64,000 nucleotides of DNA from contig NZ_CAJGBF010000013.1 of the NCBI RefSeq assembly GCF_904424705.1, positions 1 through 64,000 of the forward strand. Direction: 5' to 3'. This stretch comes from Rossellomorea arthrocnemi. Its GTDB lineage: Bacteria > Bacillota > Bacilli > Bacillales > Bacillaceae_B. Made by a program: the position numbers and the translations under genes. This document shows, piece by piece, positions 28,088 through 36,762 of this stretch. The notes below the pieces were generated by a model. The model made no database searches. It was not told where the DNA came from and saw only the letters and a list, made by a program, of their open reading frames with translations. How positions within the stretch are numbered: position 1 is the first letter of the stretch; every line of letters begins with the position of its first letter.

Positions 28088-28834
28088 TCATTTGAGCATC
28101 ATGTTCACGACAGCGAAGTATTCCCTGATCATATAGTTCGCAGTTATGTATAGCGGGGATTCACTTCCCAGCCCGAAACAGTTCAACTCTAGTTCTTCCC
28201 CGATCTTTTTGGCACGGTAGATATGGTAATCACTTGTCACGATGAATACGTTCTTTTTATGTAATCCTTCCTTTTTTAGAATGGCTCTAGAATTCAGGAG
28301 GTTTTCATATGTAGTTGTTGACGTTTTATCATATAGAATTCGATCCTCTTGAATGCCCTGCGCTTTTAGATATGCTCCCATTGCTTCTGCTTCGGGAATA
28401 GCCTCTCCTGGTCCTTGTCCTCCAGAGACGACAACAGGGACGTTTTCATTGACTGTAAGCAACTTGCTTCCCTTTTCCAATCTCTCCCTTAAGGTGTTAG
28501 AAAGATCACGCCCATTTAACCCTGCCCCGAGAATGATGACGGCATCGGGGGCTCCATTCTTAATATGATGTGATTGGATGGCGGTTTTTATGAGCACGCA
28601 TTCGATGATTCCAAAGGATATTATAAATAGTAGAAACATCCCGCCAATGATTCTACTTATCGCCTTAAAACGGGTCTTACCTGTATTCTTATAAGCGATA
28701 TGGAAGAGGAAGATCAGTATGACAGTTTGCACTATACAAGCAATGAACATTACTCCGAAGGTTAGTCCAATGATTAGAGTGAAGATAACAAAAAAGAAAA
28801 TGAATAGTAATTCGTAAGAAATGAGCTTTTTCAT
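28088..28834 (-). CDS. YdcF/SanA family membrane protein (DUF218)
   Basis: This 248-aa protein has two or three N-terminal helices (residues 1-85) and a DUF218 domain. The conserved parts are VILGAGLNGRDLSNTLRERL, VVSGGQGPGEAIPEAEAM, STTTYENLLNSR and FIVTSDYHIYRA. YdcF/ElyC/SanA proteins bind AdoMet-like ligands or affect envelope integrity; the true activity is unclear. The ATG at 28834 follows AAAGGAG; the open frame further up uses only a TTG. Confidence 0.82.
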   Translation of the reverse strand: MKKLISYELLFIFFFVIFTLIIGLTFGVMFIACIVQTVILIFLFHIAYKNTGKTRFKAISRIIGGMFLLFIISFGIIECVLIKTAIQSHHIKNGAPDAVIILGAGLNGRDLSNTLRERLEKGSKLLTVNENVPVVVSGGQGPGEAIPEAEAMGAYLKAQGIQEDRILYDKTSTTTYENLLNSRAILKKEGLHKKNVFIVTSDYHIYRAKKIGEELELNCFGLGSESPLYITANYMIREYFAVVNMMLK

Positions 28835-28845
28835 AACATCTCCTT

Positions 28846-29475
28846 TCAAGGTAGTAAATTGAGTCTTGCTTTATCTGCCAGGATATCACCTTGGGTACCA
28901 TAAACTTTCACTTTAGGCCACTTCTTACTCCATTCCTTATCCAACCCCCTTTTTTCATAAATGGAAGAGAGTGCCTCTTTTTCTGTAAAAGGTGGAGTGG
29001 GCTTTATTCGTAAGGAAAGTAAGTCCTGTATTCCCCATGGGGCTGCTAGAATCAGGTCATTATTCTCGTTAAGCGTCAATGCAATGGAAGTTGCTGTTTC
29101 AGGGAAACGTGATACAGCATGAATCGTTGAACTATAGGGTTCTTCTCCATTTTTAATATGCATCCTTGCCTGGTTTTTCACCGACCACGGTTCTCCTGGA
29201 GCTTCCTCTTTCAATTTGGATTCCAAGACTTTTTCGAAATGTTCCGCTGAATTTGTAGCATCAAAATACACAAGATCAATATCCGGCAAGGTCGTTTTCT
29301 TGGAATACCCATGCAGTGTATCCCACACTTTCGTCCTAACAAACCCTGCACATATCCACCAGTCAGGCAGATGAAGGCTTTGGGCTGTTTCAAGGATACT
29401 CATCATCCATGAATCATTTTTCACTAAATCCAATATATCCTGTTCAGATTTTATGACGGTCTCCCCCTTATTCAT
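28846..29475 (-). CDS. Nucleotidyltransferase family protein (NTP_transf_6/DUF925)
   Basis: This 209-aa protein of the DUF925 group has an atypical nucleotidyltransferase fold. The typical WWICAGFVRTKVWDTLHGY opening and LPDIDLVYFD metal-binding segment (D-x-D) are clear. The C-terminal end AAPWGIQDLLSLRIKPTP is also family-like. The transferred group and acceptor are unknown. The ATG at 29475 has GGAG five bases upstream. The YdcF gene begins 11 bases after its stop, so the two are one unit. Confidence 0.82.
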   Translation of the reverse strand: MNKGETVIKSEQDILDLVKNDSWMMSILETAQSLHLPDWWICAGFVRTKVWDTLHGYSKKTTLPDIDLVYFDATNSAEHFEKVLESKLKEEAPGEPWSVKNQARMHIKNGEEPYSSTIHAVSRFPETATSIALTLNENNDLILAAPWGIQDLLSLRIKPTPPFTEKEALSSIYEKRGLDKEWSKKWPKVKVYGTQGDILADKARLNLLP

Positions 29476-29610
29476 TTTGTCTCCAATTAAAGACTTCCCC
29501 CTGAAAAAATCGAGTATGACACAAACTTTTTTAACTTATTTTACCATAAAAAAACAGAATCATGGATTTTTTAGATGACCTTTTCAGATTATCTTTGGGG
29601 AATGCAGGAC

Positions 29611-29640
29611 AAAAAAATGCCAGGAATATTATCCTGACAT
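29611..29640 (-). terminator. Terminator of the 54-aa protein gene
   Basis: ATGCCAGGA (29617-29625) pairs with TCCTGACAT (29632-29640). On the minus strand TTTTTTT follows directly, seven bases past the stop at 29648. Confidence 0.82.
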
Positions 29641-29647
29641 TTCCATA

Positions 29648-29812
29648 TCATTGTCCCCCAGAAAACCAACTGCTTGCTTTCACACGTTCTTCTTCCTGCA
29701 GTTGGTTTTCGTTGTTAGTTCCTGCTTCGAATGTATTTTGAGAGAATTTTCGTCTGAGAAGACCACTTACTACACCGAATACAACGGCAATACCGATAAT
29801 CCACCATAGCAT
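29648..29812 (-). CDS. Small single-helix membrane protein, 54 aa
   Basis: This short gene begins MLWWIIGIAVVFGVVSGLL, a single N-terminal membrane helix, followed by a basic and then acidic, Gln- and Glu-rich tail ending in SSWFSGGQ. I do not recognise a family. AGGAGTG six bases before the ATG and a terminator right after the stop support it as a real monocistronic gene. Confidence 0.65.
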   Translation of the reverse strand: MLWWIIGIAVVFGVVSGLLRRKFSQNTFEAGTNNENQLQEEERVKASSWFSGGQ

Positions 29813-29969
29813 AGACTTCACTCCTGTCTTTAAAGGATTCCTTTCTATATATACGGATAAAAACAGGGAAAAGTTTCAAATATTGAAAAATTAACCATGA
29901 TCGAGTGCTCATCGGAAACCTTCACTTCGACCACTTTTGCAAGTTGTGATCCCCAATTATTTCAATTCA

Positions 29970-29983
29970 GAGGTCCGTCCCTC
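29970..29983. repeat. Solitary repeat word
   Basis: GAGGTCCGTCCCTC, an exact copy, eight bases downstream of the penicillin-binding protein terminator. No inverted partner exists at 37 or 71 bases on either side. Confidence 0.7.
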
Positions 29984-29990
29984 GATCAAA

Positions 29991-30022
29991 AAACGCAGCT
30001 CCTTGGGAAAGTAAGCTCGTTT
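29991..30022 (-). terminator. Imperfect terminator of the class B PBP gene
   Basis: AAACGCAGCT (29991-30000) pairs with AGCTCGTTT (30014-30022) with one bulge. On the minus strand TTTTTTGATC follows, four bases past the stop. Confidence 0.6.
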
Positions 30023-30025
30023 CGT

Positions 30026-32203
30026 TTATTCTTCTGATGTTTCCTGTTCTTCTGTTTCTTCGAGCTGATCAGCATTTCGTACTTTCTCTTCAGTTGATGA
30101 GTTAAAGTATCCTTCTTTTTCGTATTGCTTTTTTAGTTCGAAGTATTTATCCATAGCTCTTTTGGCGATGGTTTTGTTAACGTATGGATCTTTGTCTTGG
30201 TGCGAATAGGGTAATACGACTGAAAACGCTATTTCTGGATTGTCATATGGTGCATAGCCTATTAAAGTGGTGTTATAAGTGTCATATTGTTTCTTTTCTT
30301 CTGGACTATAATAGAATGCCTCGGCAGTGCCTGATTTAGCTGCTGCATCATAAGGTGCATCTTTAAAGTTATTGGCGGTACCTTGGCTTCCATGGGCCAC
30401 TTTATAAAATCCTCTTTGAACCTGTAGTATTTGCCTTTCAGTTGCATCAATTCGGTTCAGGACTTTAGATTCGTTTTCGTAAATCAAAGGACCAACCTTA
30501 TCTCTTTCCTGACTTGGTTCTCTAATTTGCTTCATTAAATGTGGCTCCATCCTGAAACCTCCGTTGGCGATCGTAGAAGCATATTGTACAAGCTGCATCG
30601 GTGTATATAAATCGTATTGACCAATGGCAAAATCCATTAACTTACCTGGTTCTCTTTCTTTTCCTTTTAATCCTTCTACCTCGCCTGGCAGATCAATGCC
30701 AGTCTTTACTCCAAGACCAAACTGACTATAGTAATTTCGCATGGTGTCAAACGCTTTAGGGTCCATATCAATGGGTTCGCCCTTCCTGTATACACCACCA
30801 GCTATTTTTATCGCTGTTTTAAACATATATGCGTTGGATGAAATTTCTAATGCATCAATATCACTTAAATATATCGGGCCTCTGGAAAGGTTAAACCACG
30901 ATCTTTTAGTGGGTGTTCCCTTTATCTCGATCGCTTCATCATACAGAACGTCCCCGACATTCAATGCCCCTGTCATATACCCCGTCAACACGGTAGCACC
31001 CTTAACAGCAGATCCTACTCCATATTCAGAAGTATACGTACCTAAGGCATAATCTTGTAATTCAGTCTTTCCGTCCGCATCCTTGCCGTATTTCTTTCCA
31101 ACCATAGAAAGGATTTCACCTGTGTGGGGATCCATCATGACGACGAATGCACGGTCCAGGAATGGGGACTGCCAATATTTTGACGCTTGTTTACTAAGCT
31201 CTTCTTCAACGATTTTCTCAATTTCTTTTTGCAGCTGCAGGTCGATGGTCAATACGACGTCTTTACCGCTATGCCCTTCGCTAACAAGCTGAGTATCCAG
31301 TACGCTCCCGTTTTTTGTTGTGTATTCGATTTCTTCTTTTTGACCTTTAAGGACGTTTTCGTACTCTGACTCGAAATAACTTGTTCCAACTCGATCATTC
31401 AAGGCATATCCCTGAGCTTTATATTCGTTAACGAGTTCGCTCGGAAGTCCTTGCTGGGAAGTGGATACCCTTCCCAGAATCGTTCGAAGTGTACTGTTAT
31501 TCACATATTTTCTTTCCCAGTCCGTGGTAACATTTACACCGGGCATTTCCGATAAACGTTCACTCACTCTGGCCATCTCTTCCATGGAGACATCTTTATT
31601 TTTGATAATTTGCGGACTAAGGGCATATCCCGTATTGAATTCACGGAAAATTGCCAGGACTTCCTTTTCCTGTTTAGAAAATGATTCGATATCTTTTTTT
31701 GTGATCCTCTCGAGCTGCATTTCATAAATCTTTTTGTTCCTGTCATCCTCTGCCAGGTCTTCATCATCTTCCAGCTTCTTGATTTCTTCTTTGGAAACCA
31801 GTTTTTCCGCTTTATCAGGATTTGTGAGAAGCCAAAAGTCCTGCTTATCGCGATCTGTAATTTTACCTGTATCCATTTCAATTAGTTCAGCTAATTTCTC
31901 TGCAACCTTTAGCATATCTTTAGGCTTTGTCGTTTGCGTTCTCGTATACGTAATGGCATTCAATGGAACGTTGTCTACAATGACATTTCGATAACGGTCA
32001 TAAATTTTCCCTCTTGGAGGTGTACCATTATGGGATTTCACATTTTCTGTTCTGGCGACTTCTGCTTCATAATGGTTTCCCTGCACGATTTGCACAATCC
32101 CAAGACGAAGAATCAGAAGTGAAAATAGAAAAAAGACCGATATAAACAGTAGGTTCATTCTCAATGGGACATGGGTTTTTTTCTTTTTCTTCTTTTCCTT
32201 CAA
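30026..32203 (-). CDS. Class B penicillin-binding protein (PbpA/PbpH type transpeptidase)
   Basis: This 725-aa monofunctional transpeptidase crosslinks murein, in B. subtilis during side-wall elongation. A short cytosolic basic stretch and one membrane helix (about 15-40) precede a large dimerisation domain (50-310) and the transpeptidase domain. Motifs are Ser398-A-V-Lys401, Ser455-S-Asn457 and Lys623-Ser-Gly-Thr626. The acidic C-terminal tail (EETEEQETSEE) is typical of this group. The start is a TTG at 32203 with AAGGGG nine bases upstream. I cannot decide between PbpA and PbpH. Confidence 0.92.
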   Translation of the reverse strand: MKEKKKKKKTHVPLRMNLLFISVFFLFSLLILRLGIVQIVQGNHYEAEVARTENVKSHNGTPPRGKIYDRYRNVIVDNVPLNAITYTRTQTTKPKDMLKVAEKLAELIEMDTGKITDRDKQDFWLLTNPDKAEKLVSKEEIKKLEDDEDLAEDDRNKKIYEMQLERITKKDIESFSKQEKEVLAIFREFNTGYALSPQIIKNKDVSMEEMARVSERLSEMPGVNVTTDWERKYVNNSTLRTILGRVSTSQQGLPSELVNEYKAQGYALNDRVGTSYFESEYENVLKGQKEEIEYTTKNGSVLDTQLVSEGHSGKDVVLTIDLQLQKEIEKIVEEELSKQASKYWQSPFLDRAFVVMMDPHTGEILSMVGKKYGKDADGKTELQDYALGTYTSEYGVGSAVKGATVLTGYMTGALNVGDVLYDEAIEIKGTPTKRSWFNLSRGPIYLSDIDALEISSNAYMFKTAIKIAGGVYRKGEPIDMDPKAFDTMRNYYSQFGLGVKTGIDLPGEVEGLKGKEREPGKLMDFAIGQYDLYTPMQLVQYASTIANGGFRMEPHLMKQIREPSQERDKVGPLIYENESKVLNRIDATERQILQVQRGFYKVAHGSQGTANNFKDAPYDAAAKSGTAEAFYYSPEEKKQYDTYNTTLIGYAPYDNPEIAFSVVLPYSHQDKDPYVNKTIAKRAMDKYFELKKQYEKEGYFNSSTEEKVRNADQLEETEEQETSEE

Positions 32204-32516
32204 TTTAAATAACCCCTTTTAAACTCGTATTTTACCAAAATATGATAATGCTCTAGTCTTATTTTATAGAAATTTCGACTATATTTCTACCTCTATCTGG
32301 AACAAATTCCATATAATTTACTACAATAGATGTTGATTCTAGGGGGCATTTATCAGAATGGAGAACATGTCATAAGGATTGCAAAAATTGTCGAAGAAGG
32401 GATATAGACAAAGGAGGCATCTTTCTTTTAGAATATAGTCGTAGAAAAGGTGTGAAAAATGAAACCAAAGCTCTCCTTAATGCGTAGAATTGGTAACTAG
32501 ATGAATGAGAGGTTGA
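32204..32516. other. Divergent intergenic region between PBP and Spo0M-like genes
   Basis: This 313-base AT-rich stretch should hold the PBP promoter (minus strand) and the Spo0M-like promoter (plus strand, listed separately). A 13-codon ORF at 32459-32500 overlaps the ECF promoter and is unlikely to be translated. No repeats are seen. Confidence 0.5.
32460..32486 (+). promoter_or_regulatory. ECF sigma (SigW-type) promoter
   Basis: TGAAAC (32460-32465), 17 bases, CGTA (32483-32486). The consensus is TGAAAC-N16-CGTA, so the spacer is one base long. As I recall, B. subtilis spo0M depends partly on SigW, which supports the reading. The start codon is 30 bases further on. Confidence 0.55.
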
Positions 32517-32912
32517 ATGTCTGTTATGTTTAGTAAATTCATGTGCAGGTTCGGTATTGGCACTACAAAAATTGATCTGGTATTAAATAAGAAGGAGTTT
32601 CGTCCAGGAGATGTTATCAAGGGTGAATATGAACTCACCGGCGGACGGGTTGAGCAGAAATTAAAGAGAATTGAGACTGACCTTTTGCAGTACGATGAAA
32701 TCACTGATCGCTCATATATTCTTCATCAAAATACCATACTGAGCTCATCAACGATGAAAGCAAATGAACAACGCACCATTCACTTTTCTTGCAGACTTTC
32801 TGATGCATTCCCACCTAGCAGCGAGACAGTCTCTTATAAGTTCGTCACACGACTTGTCTTTGACGATGGTGTAAACAGCGTCGATCATGATGAGTTTCAG
32901 ATTTCAGTATAA
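32517..32912 (+). CDS. Half-length Spo0M-like protein
   Basis: This 131-aa protein matches the N-terminal arrestin-like half of Spo0M, a sporulation-control protein of about 258 aa. The conserved start FGIGTTKIDLVLNKKEFRPGDVIKGEYELTGG and the EQKLKRIETDL segment are clear. The C-terminal half is absent, yet the frame ends cleanly with its own terminator. A paralogue of equal size lies at 37299. It has no signal peptide and is probably a cytosolic scaffold. The ATG has AGAGG four bases upstream. Confidence 0.83.
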   Translation: MSVMFSKFMCRFGIGTTKIDLVLNKKEFRPGDVIKGEYELTGGRVEQKLKRIETDLLQYDEITDRSYILHQNTILSSSTMKANEQRTIHFSCRLSDAFPPSSETVSYKFVTRLVFDDGVNSVDHDEFQISV

Positions 32913-32918
32913 TACAAG

Positions 32919-32943
32919 AAACCCTTCCATTTCAGAAGGGTTT
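32919..32943 (+). terminator. Terminator of the first Spo0M-like gene
   Basis: AAACCCTTC (32919-32927) pairs with GAAGGGTTT (32935-32943), followed by more T residues. Confidence 0.88.
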
Positions 32944-32971
32944 TTTAATTGAATCTGTAATGAATTTAACC

Positions 32972-33682
32972 TTAACTCTTGCCAATTGAAAATCCTTCAA
33001 ACAACCTGCCCCCATGTGCTTGAAGTACTGAATCAACCAGCTTCACCACAGGTTTTTTATCATCACTCCGATAAAACTGTTCGAAAGCATCTATATATTC
33101 GTCTGCAAAGTGCGGATCATACTCTTTTAAGGAACGGACAATCCATTTCGAAGAGCCGATCCAACGACCATTTACCCTTAGCACAAACTCATGCAGTGAT
33201 TCTCCAATTGAGTTTGCGATAAATATACTTTCTCCCCTATCCGTTGAGCCGATGAAATCCTCCAGGGCATCTGAGAGAAAATATCTCTTCAAGGTTATGG
33301 TTTCTGCTGCCCATCTAGGAGGTCCGTCCCTCAAAATTGTATTCGCTTCTTTTTTTAGAATAGGGAGGATGGGATGGTTAACAAGGGGGATTCCTTCTGA
33401 CACCATCTTTGGTAATGATGGTCGAGCTCTGTTGCAGTCTGATTGAAAATAGCGACGGATGGTTACCTGATTGTGAACGAATACTTCTATGGGCCATCCG
33501 TGTCCAATAAAGGATTCCCGGTATTCAGTGGGTAGTTGTTCATCCAAGACGACGATATCTAAATCCGATGTTGGTGTCTCCTCTCCCCTTACAATACTTC
33601 CTCCAAGAAGTGCCGCTTGGCATGTAGGGAAATTTTCCAGGACGAATCGCTTGGCTGCTTCAATCGCTGAAGTTTTTATCAT
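32972..33682 (-). CDS. Nucleotidyltransferase domain protein
   Basis: This 236-aa protein has an N-terminal minimal nucleotidyltransferase fold. The LLGGSIVRGEETPTSDLDIVVLDE segment carries the GS and the D-x-D metal site. A helical C-terminal half follows (ITLKRYFLSDALEDF), as in aminoglycoside-adenylyltransferase-like and toxin-antitoxin-like proteins. The substrate is unknown. The ATG at 33682 has AAGGGG eight bases upstream; the ATG at 33703 has none. An exact copy of the dispersed repeat at 33319-33332 is in frame and encodes LRDGPPR. Confidence 0.78.
   Translation of the reverse strand: MIKTSAIEAAKRFVLENFPTCQAALLGGSIVRGEETPTSDLDIVVLDEQLPTEYRESFIGHGWPIEVFVHNQVTIRRYFQSDCNRARPSLPKMVSEGIPLVNHPILPILKKEANTILRDGPPRWAAETITLKRYFLSDALEDFIGSTDRGESIFIANSIGESLHEFVLRVNGRWIGSSKWIVRSLKEYDPHFADEYIDAFEQFYRSDDKKPVVKLVDSVLQAHGGRLFEGFSIGKS
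33319..33332. repeat. Exact repeat word inside the nucleotidyltransferase gene
   Basis: GAGGTCCGTCCCTC without mismatch, encoding Leu-Arg-Asp-Gly-Pro-Pro on the minus strand. A Gly-Pro-Pro turn is common at this place in related proteins, so it could be chance. No partner is present. Confidence 0.4.
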
Positions 33683-33748
33683 AAGGCCGGCCCCTTTCTT
33701 CATTGATGATTAATTCTTTCATAAGGAATTCAGATGGAAAAGGAACCA

Positions 33749-33919
33749 TCAGATTGACTCTGTACATTCTTTTTTTTCCTTCCTCCGCCCGATATAGTGC
33801 CCGATCACCATCCCAATGATCAGGATGAAAAGATAATCTGTTTCAAAACCTTTCGTGAAAAACCCCGTAATTCCCCAACCTAAAATGGCACCAAATATTA
33901 CTAAGAAAAGGGATTTCAT
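33749..33919 (-). CDS. Small membrane protein, 56 aa
   Basis: This small gene encodes two short hydrophobic helices (LFLVIFGAILGWGITGFF and YLFILIIGMVIGHYI) and a basic end (GRRKEKKEC). I do not recognise a family. AAAGGA lies ten bases before the ATG at 33919. It begins 17 bases after the next small membrane protein gene, and the two probably form a unit. Confidence 0.6.
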   Translation of the reverse strand: MKSLFLVIFGAILGWGITGFFTKGFETDYLFILIIGMVIGHYIGRRKEKKECTESI

Positions 33920-33935
33920 AGTAGGATCATCCTTT

Positions 33936-34139
33936 CTAATAGAATCCGACCATTGTAAGGAGTCCGACTCCGATGATGGTGGTCAACACCCCCGAAACGA
34001 CAGCAATGAAGAGGATTCGCCATTGTTTGGTTTCCACCCAAATGCTGAAGGCAACCGCCAAGGTGATGATGATTCCGAAAAACACTGCAGCATATGGATT
34101 TGAAGGTGCTAGAAGATCATTCCAATTCAACCAATTCAT
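33936..34139 (-). CDS. Small two-helix membrane protein, 67 aa
   Basis: The protein has a short amphipathic start (MNWLNWNDLLAPSNPYAAVFFG) and two hydrophobic helices. No family is recognised. The ATG at 34139 has AAGGAG eight bases upstream, which is strong support. It is first of a pair with the 56-aa protein gene. Confidence 0.68.
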   Translation of the reverse strand: MNWLNWNDLLAPSNPYAAVFFGIIITLAVAFSIWVETKQWRILFIAVVSGVLTTIIGVGLLTMVGFY

Positions 34140-34400
34140 CAAGTCAGCTCCTTTTGAATGAGTTTTCGGCTACTGTGGGCCTCATAGTTAACATTAACAC
34201 GACCGAGGCACAAGTATGTTAAACGTTATATATAAGTATAGCAAAACACGACCATAAATTGGAAGTTTTGTTACGCTGATTAGAAAGTAACCGGTATTTT
34301 ATCCTGGTAATATTTACTGGATATTGATTTTATGGGATTTGCTGAAGAGTGGTAACAACTACCTGTTTTAAAATTAACAGAATTATATTTCAATAGAACT

Positions 34401-35030
34401 ATGAAAACTTTAAAACTTTTATCTATCTTATTGTTGTCTGTCACTTTTGTCATTGGTTTTGGACATTCTTCCAAGGTTGCTGCTGCAGGTACTTATACAG
34501 TTACATACGGGGACACAATGTGGAAGATTGCTGTTAAGAATCAGGTTGGTGTATCTGAACTGATTTCAGCAAATCCAGAAATCAGTAATCCGAATATGAT
34601 TTATCCTGGACAAAGCTTGAACCTCCCAGGAGTAAATGCCACTGCTGAAAGTTATACATACGAAGTGGTAAAACTGGTAAACATGGAACGTTCTAAAGTC
34701 GGTTTACCTCCATTGAAGGAAAATTGGGAATTATCCCGAGTCGCCCGTTATAAGTCTCAAGACATGATAGCAAAGAATTACTTCAGCCACACTTCCCCGA
34801 CTTACGGGACTCCTTTCCAAATGATGAAGGATTTTGGCATTTCATATCAAGCAGCTGGTGAGAACATTGCTGCCGGCCAAAGAACGCCTGCAGAAGTCGT
34901 GGAGGCGTGGATGAACAGCGAAGGGCATAGAAAAAATATCCTTTCTCCGACTTATTCAGAAATTGGGGTAGGATATGTGAAGGGTGGATCGTACGGTCAT
35001 TATTGGACCCAAATGTTCATTAAAAGATAA
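34401..35030 (+). CDS. Secreted LysM-CAP domain protein
   Basis: This 209-aa exported protein has a signal peptide (1-29, ending AAA), one LysM murein-binding domain (31-76, YTVTYGDTMWKIA to YPGQSLNLPG) and a C-terminal CAP/SCP domain (85-209). The CAP cavity residues are His130 (YFSHTSP), Glu154 (GENI), Glu174 and His176 (NSEGHRKNI). It resembles YkwD-type proteins of spore formers, whose role at the wall or spore is not settled. No good ribosome binding site precedes the ATG at 34401, so expression may be low or special. Confidence 0.88.
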   Translation: MKTLKLLSILLLSVTFVIGFGHSSKVAAAGTYTVTYGDTMWKIAVKNQVGVSELISANPEISNPNMIYPGQSLNLPGVNATAESYTYEVVKLVNMERSKVGLPPLKENWELSRVARYKSQDMIAKNYFSHTSPTYGTPFQMMKDFGISYQAAGENIAAGQRTPAEVVEAWMNSEGHRKNILSPTYSEIGVGYVKGGSYGHYWTQMFIKR

Positions 35031-35067
35031 AGAATGCAAGGAAGAAAGTTTCTATATTTATGAGGAT

Positions 35068-35088
35068 GACCTGGTAATGTACCGGGTC
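35068..35088 (+). terminator. Terminator of the LysM-CAP gene
   Basis: GACCTGGTA (35068-35076) pairs with TACCGGGTC (35080-35088), followed by TTCTTTTT. Confidence 0.8.
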
Positions 35089-35142
35089 TTCTTTTTCACT
35101 GAAAAGAGTTTCAGTACGGTAGATTTATCATCTAAAATAATT

Positions 35143-35179
35143 ATGTGGGAAACATCGATTACATTGATGTTTCCCACAT
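35143..35179 (-). terminator. Terminator of the 61-aa protein gene
   Basis: ATGTGGGAAACATC (35143-35156) pairs perfectly with 35166-35179, a 14-bp stem. On the minus strand AATTATTTTAG follows, a modest T run, six bases past the stop at 35185. Confidence 0.75.
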
Positions 35180-35184
35180 TACAT

Positions 35185-35370
35185 TTAATAAGGACTGCGG
35201 CTGATTTCAAGAATAACAGTTAAGCGTTTACCGTATGTAGAAATGACCTCTTGAACATAAACCGCATGGGTTCCTATTTCTTCCCTCTTTTGTGTCACGA
35301 TTGTTTGTAGTAAGGCTGCGAGTGATTCATTTTCCCCTAATTCAATATCCATAAACTCTTGATCCTTCAT
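35185..35370 (-). CDS. Uncharacterised 61-aa protein
   Basis: This small soluble acidic protein (MKDQEFMDIELGENESLAA to LTVILEISRSPY) has a predicted alpha-then-beta pattern. I do not recognise it. AAGGAG eight bases before the ATG at 35370 and a terminator directly after the stop support a real gene. The longer frame to 35424 has no ribosome binding site. Confidence 0.6.
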   Translation of the reverse strand: MKDQEFMDIELGENESLAALLQTIVTQKREEIGTHAVYVQEVISTYGKRLTVILEISRSPY

Positions 35371-35466
35371 TTCCTCAACTCCTTCTCTTCTCTCATTACG
35401 TATTAGAATTGGATAAAGTTTCATATAAATAGGAAATTAAAAAAAAAGTATGAAATGATAAAAAAA

Positions 35467-35488
35467 GAGCCAACATAATTGCTGGCTC
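35467..35488 (-). terminator. Terminator of azoR
   Basis: GAGCCA (35467-35472) pairs with TGGCTC (35483-35488). On the minus strand TTTTTTT follows, 12 bases past the azoR stop. Confidence 0.8.
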
Positions 35489-35499
35489 TCTCAACACTA

Positions 35500-36135
35500 T
35501 TAAAATGTTTGTGCTAAATCCTTTGCTCTTGCAATCGCATTTGCTTTAATTTCATTTGCTTTTTCAGGCATGGCAGCATGCCCTTCAACAAATAAACCTT
35601 CAAATGAAGGAACGCCGTAAAATTGCATCATTACGTCAAGATAACGGTGTCCCATTTCCATTGCGGCTGCCGGCCCCTCAGAATAAATTCCTCCACGTGC
35701 TTGGATGTGAAGAGCCTTTTTATCAGTTAGAAGACCAACCGGTCCCTGTTCTGTATATTTGAAAGCTTTACCTGCTACAGATACAGAGTCAATATACGCT
35801 TTCATTACTGGAGGGAATGAAAAATTCCAGAATGGTGTAACAAAGATGTATTTATCAGCTTCGACAAATTGATCTGATAGTTCACCAAGTCTGCCAACTT
35901 TACCTTGTTCTTCTTGAGAAAGTTCTTCAAATCCTTTACCGGATTGCAATTTCCCCCAGCCGCTGAAAACGTCAGCATCAATTTGTGGGATGTTTTCTTT
36001 ATACAAGTCTACATTTACAACCTCATGTGAAGGGTTTGCTTCTTTATAAGTATCAATAAATGCTTTCCCTACAGCCATGCTGTAAGATTGAGTATCATCG
36101 TGCGGGTGTGCTGTAATAAATAAAACCTTTGTCAT
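35500..36135 (-). CDS. azoR: FMN-dependent NADH-azoreductase
   Basis: This 211-aa flavodoxin-fold quinone/azo reductase detoxifies quinones by two-electron reduction. The FMN-binding segments [38 protein letters not shown] and [12 protein letters not shown] are clear. Length equals B. subtilis AzoR2. The ATG at 36135 follows AAAGGGA; the frame further upstream has no start signal. A TATAAT at 36163-36168 is the likely -10. An inverted repeat further upstream may be the operator. Confidence 0.92.
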   Translation of the reverse strand: MTKVLFITAHPHDDTQSYSMAVGKAFIDTYKEANPSHEVVNVDLYKENIPQIDADVFSGWGKLQSGKGFEELSQEEQGKVGRLGELSDQFVEADKYIFVTPFWNFSFPPVMKAYIDSVSVAGKAFKYTEQGPVGLLTDKKALHIQARGGIYSEGPAAAMEMGHRYLDVMMQFYGVPSFEGLFVEGHAAMPEKANEIKANAIARAKDLAQTF

Positions 36136-36201
36136 GTTGAACCGTCCCTTTCTGAATGTCAAATTATACAAAACCAGTTCTTGAAAAAAATTCGAAATCA
36201 T

Positions 36202-36236
36202 TTATCTTGAACCAGAATAGTCTTAATTCAAGATTA
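36202..36236. promoter_or_regulatory. Inverted repeat upstream of azoR, possible operator
   Basis: TTATCTTGAA (36202-36211) and TTCAAGATTA (36227-36236) are 10-bp inverted copies with one mismatch. The sequence resembles the ATCTCGAA half-site of the MhqR operator that controls azoR2 in B. subtilis, but the halves are further apart. This is an inference. Confidence 0.45.
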
Positions 36237-36336
36237 ATAATATAAGATATTAAACAGAATTACAAATATAAAGATTCTTTTAAAAAAAAATAAGGAATTA
36301 GTCACAAAGAAATGCGACTTATTCCCTTTAATCCGT

Positions 36337-36762
36337 TTACTTATTGTTAGGATATGTTTCATGGAGAAAGGTCACTGACTGATGGATCAATTGCTTTAAA
36401 ATCGTTTCATCAATGTCCGCTACTTTATTTATATACACACACGCTTTCCCTGATGTATGCTTACCGAATGACTTTAATAGCTTCTCTCTTTCAGAGTCCC
36501 CTGTAGCAAAGTATAAGCTTATTTTGGCTTTTCTCGGTGAAAACCCCACTAATGGTGCATCACCCTCGTGACCGGTCTTATATTTATAATGGTAAGAACC
36601 GAATCCGATAATACTCGGCCCCCACATCTTTGCTTTGAAGCCTGTCTCTTCACTGAAAATATCCAACAGCTTATAAGCATCTTCCCGTTTTTTGGGATTT
36701 TCAACCCCCTCGATAAATTCAATGACACTGCTATCATTTTGTTTTGTTTTCAATTCATACAT
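36337..36762 (-). CDS. DUF1801 domain protein
   Basis: This 141-aa protein of the DUF1801 (YdhG-like) family has the mixed alpha/beta fold with the conserved EETGFKAKMWGPSIIGFGSYHYKYKTGHEGD core and VGFSPRKAKISLYF. Structures exist for the family, but no function is established. The ATG at 36762 has AGGGGA eight bases upstream. Earlier in-frame starts (36798, 36771) lack proper spacing. Confidence 0.83.
   Translation of the reverse strand: MYELKTKQNDSSVIEFIEGVENPKKREDAYKLLDIFSEETGFKAKMWGPSIIGFGSYHYKYKTGHEGDAPLVGFSPRKAKISLYFATGDSEREKLLKSFGKHTSGKACVYINKVADIDETILKQLIHQSVTFLHETYPNNK

Noticed and set aside
29715-29912. 65-codon minus-strand frame
   Set aside because: It overlaps in another frame the 54-aa gene, which has a proper ribosome binding site and terminator.
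32459-32500. 13-codon leader ORF before the first Spo0M-like gene
   Set aside because: It overlaps the ECF-type promoter, so it would lie upstream of the transcript start.
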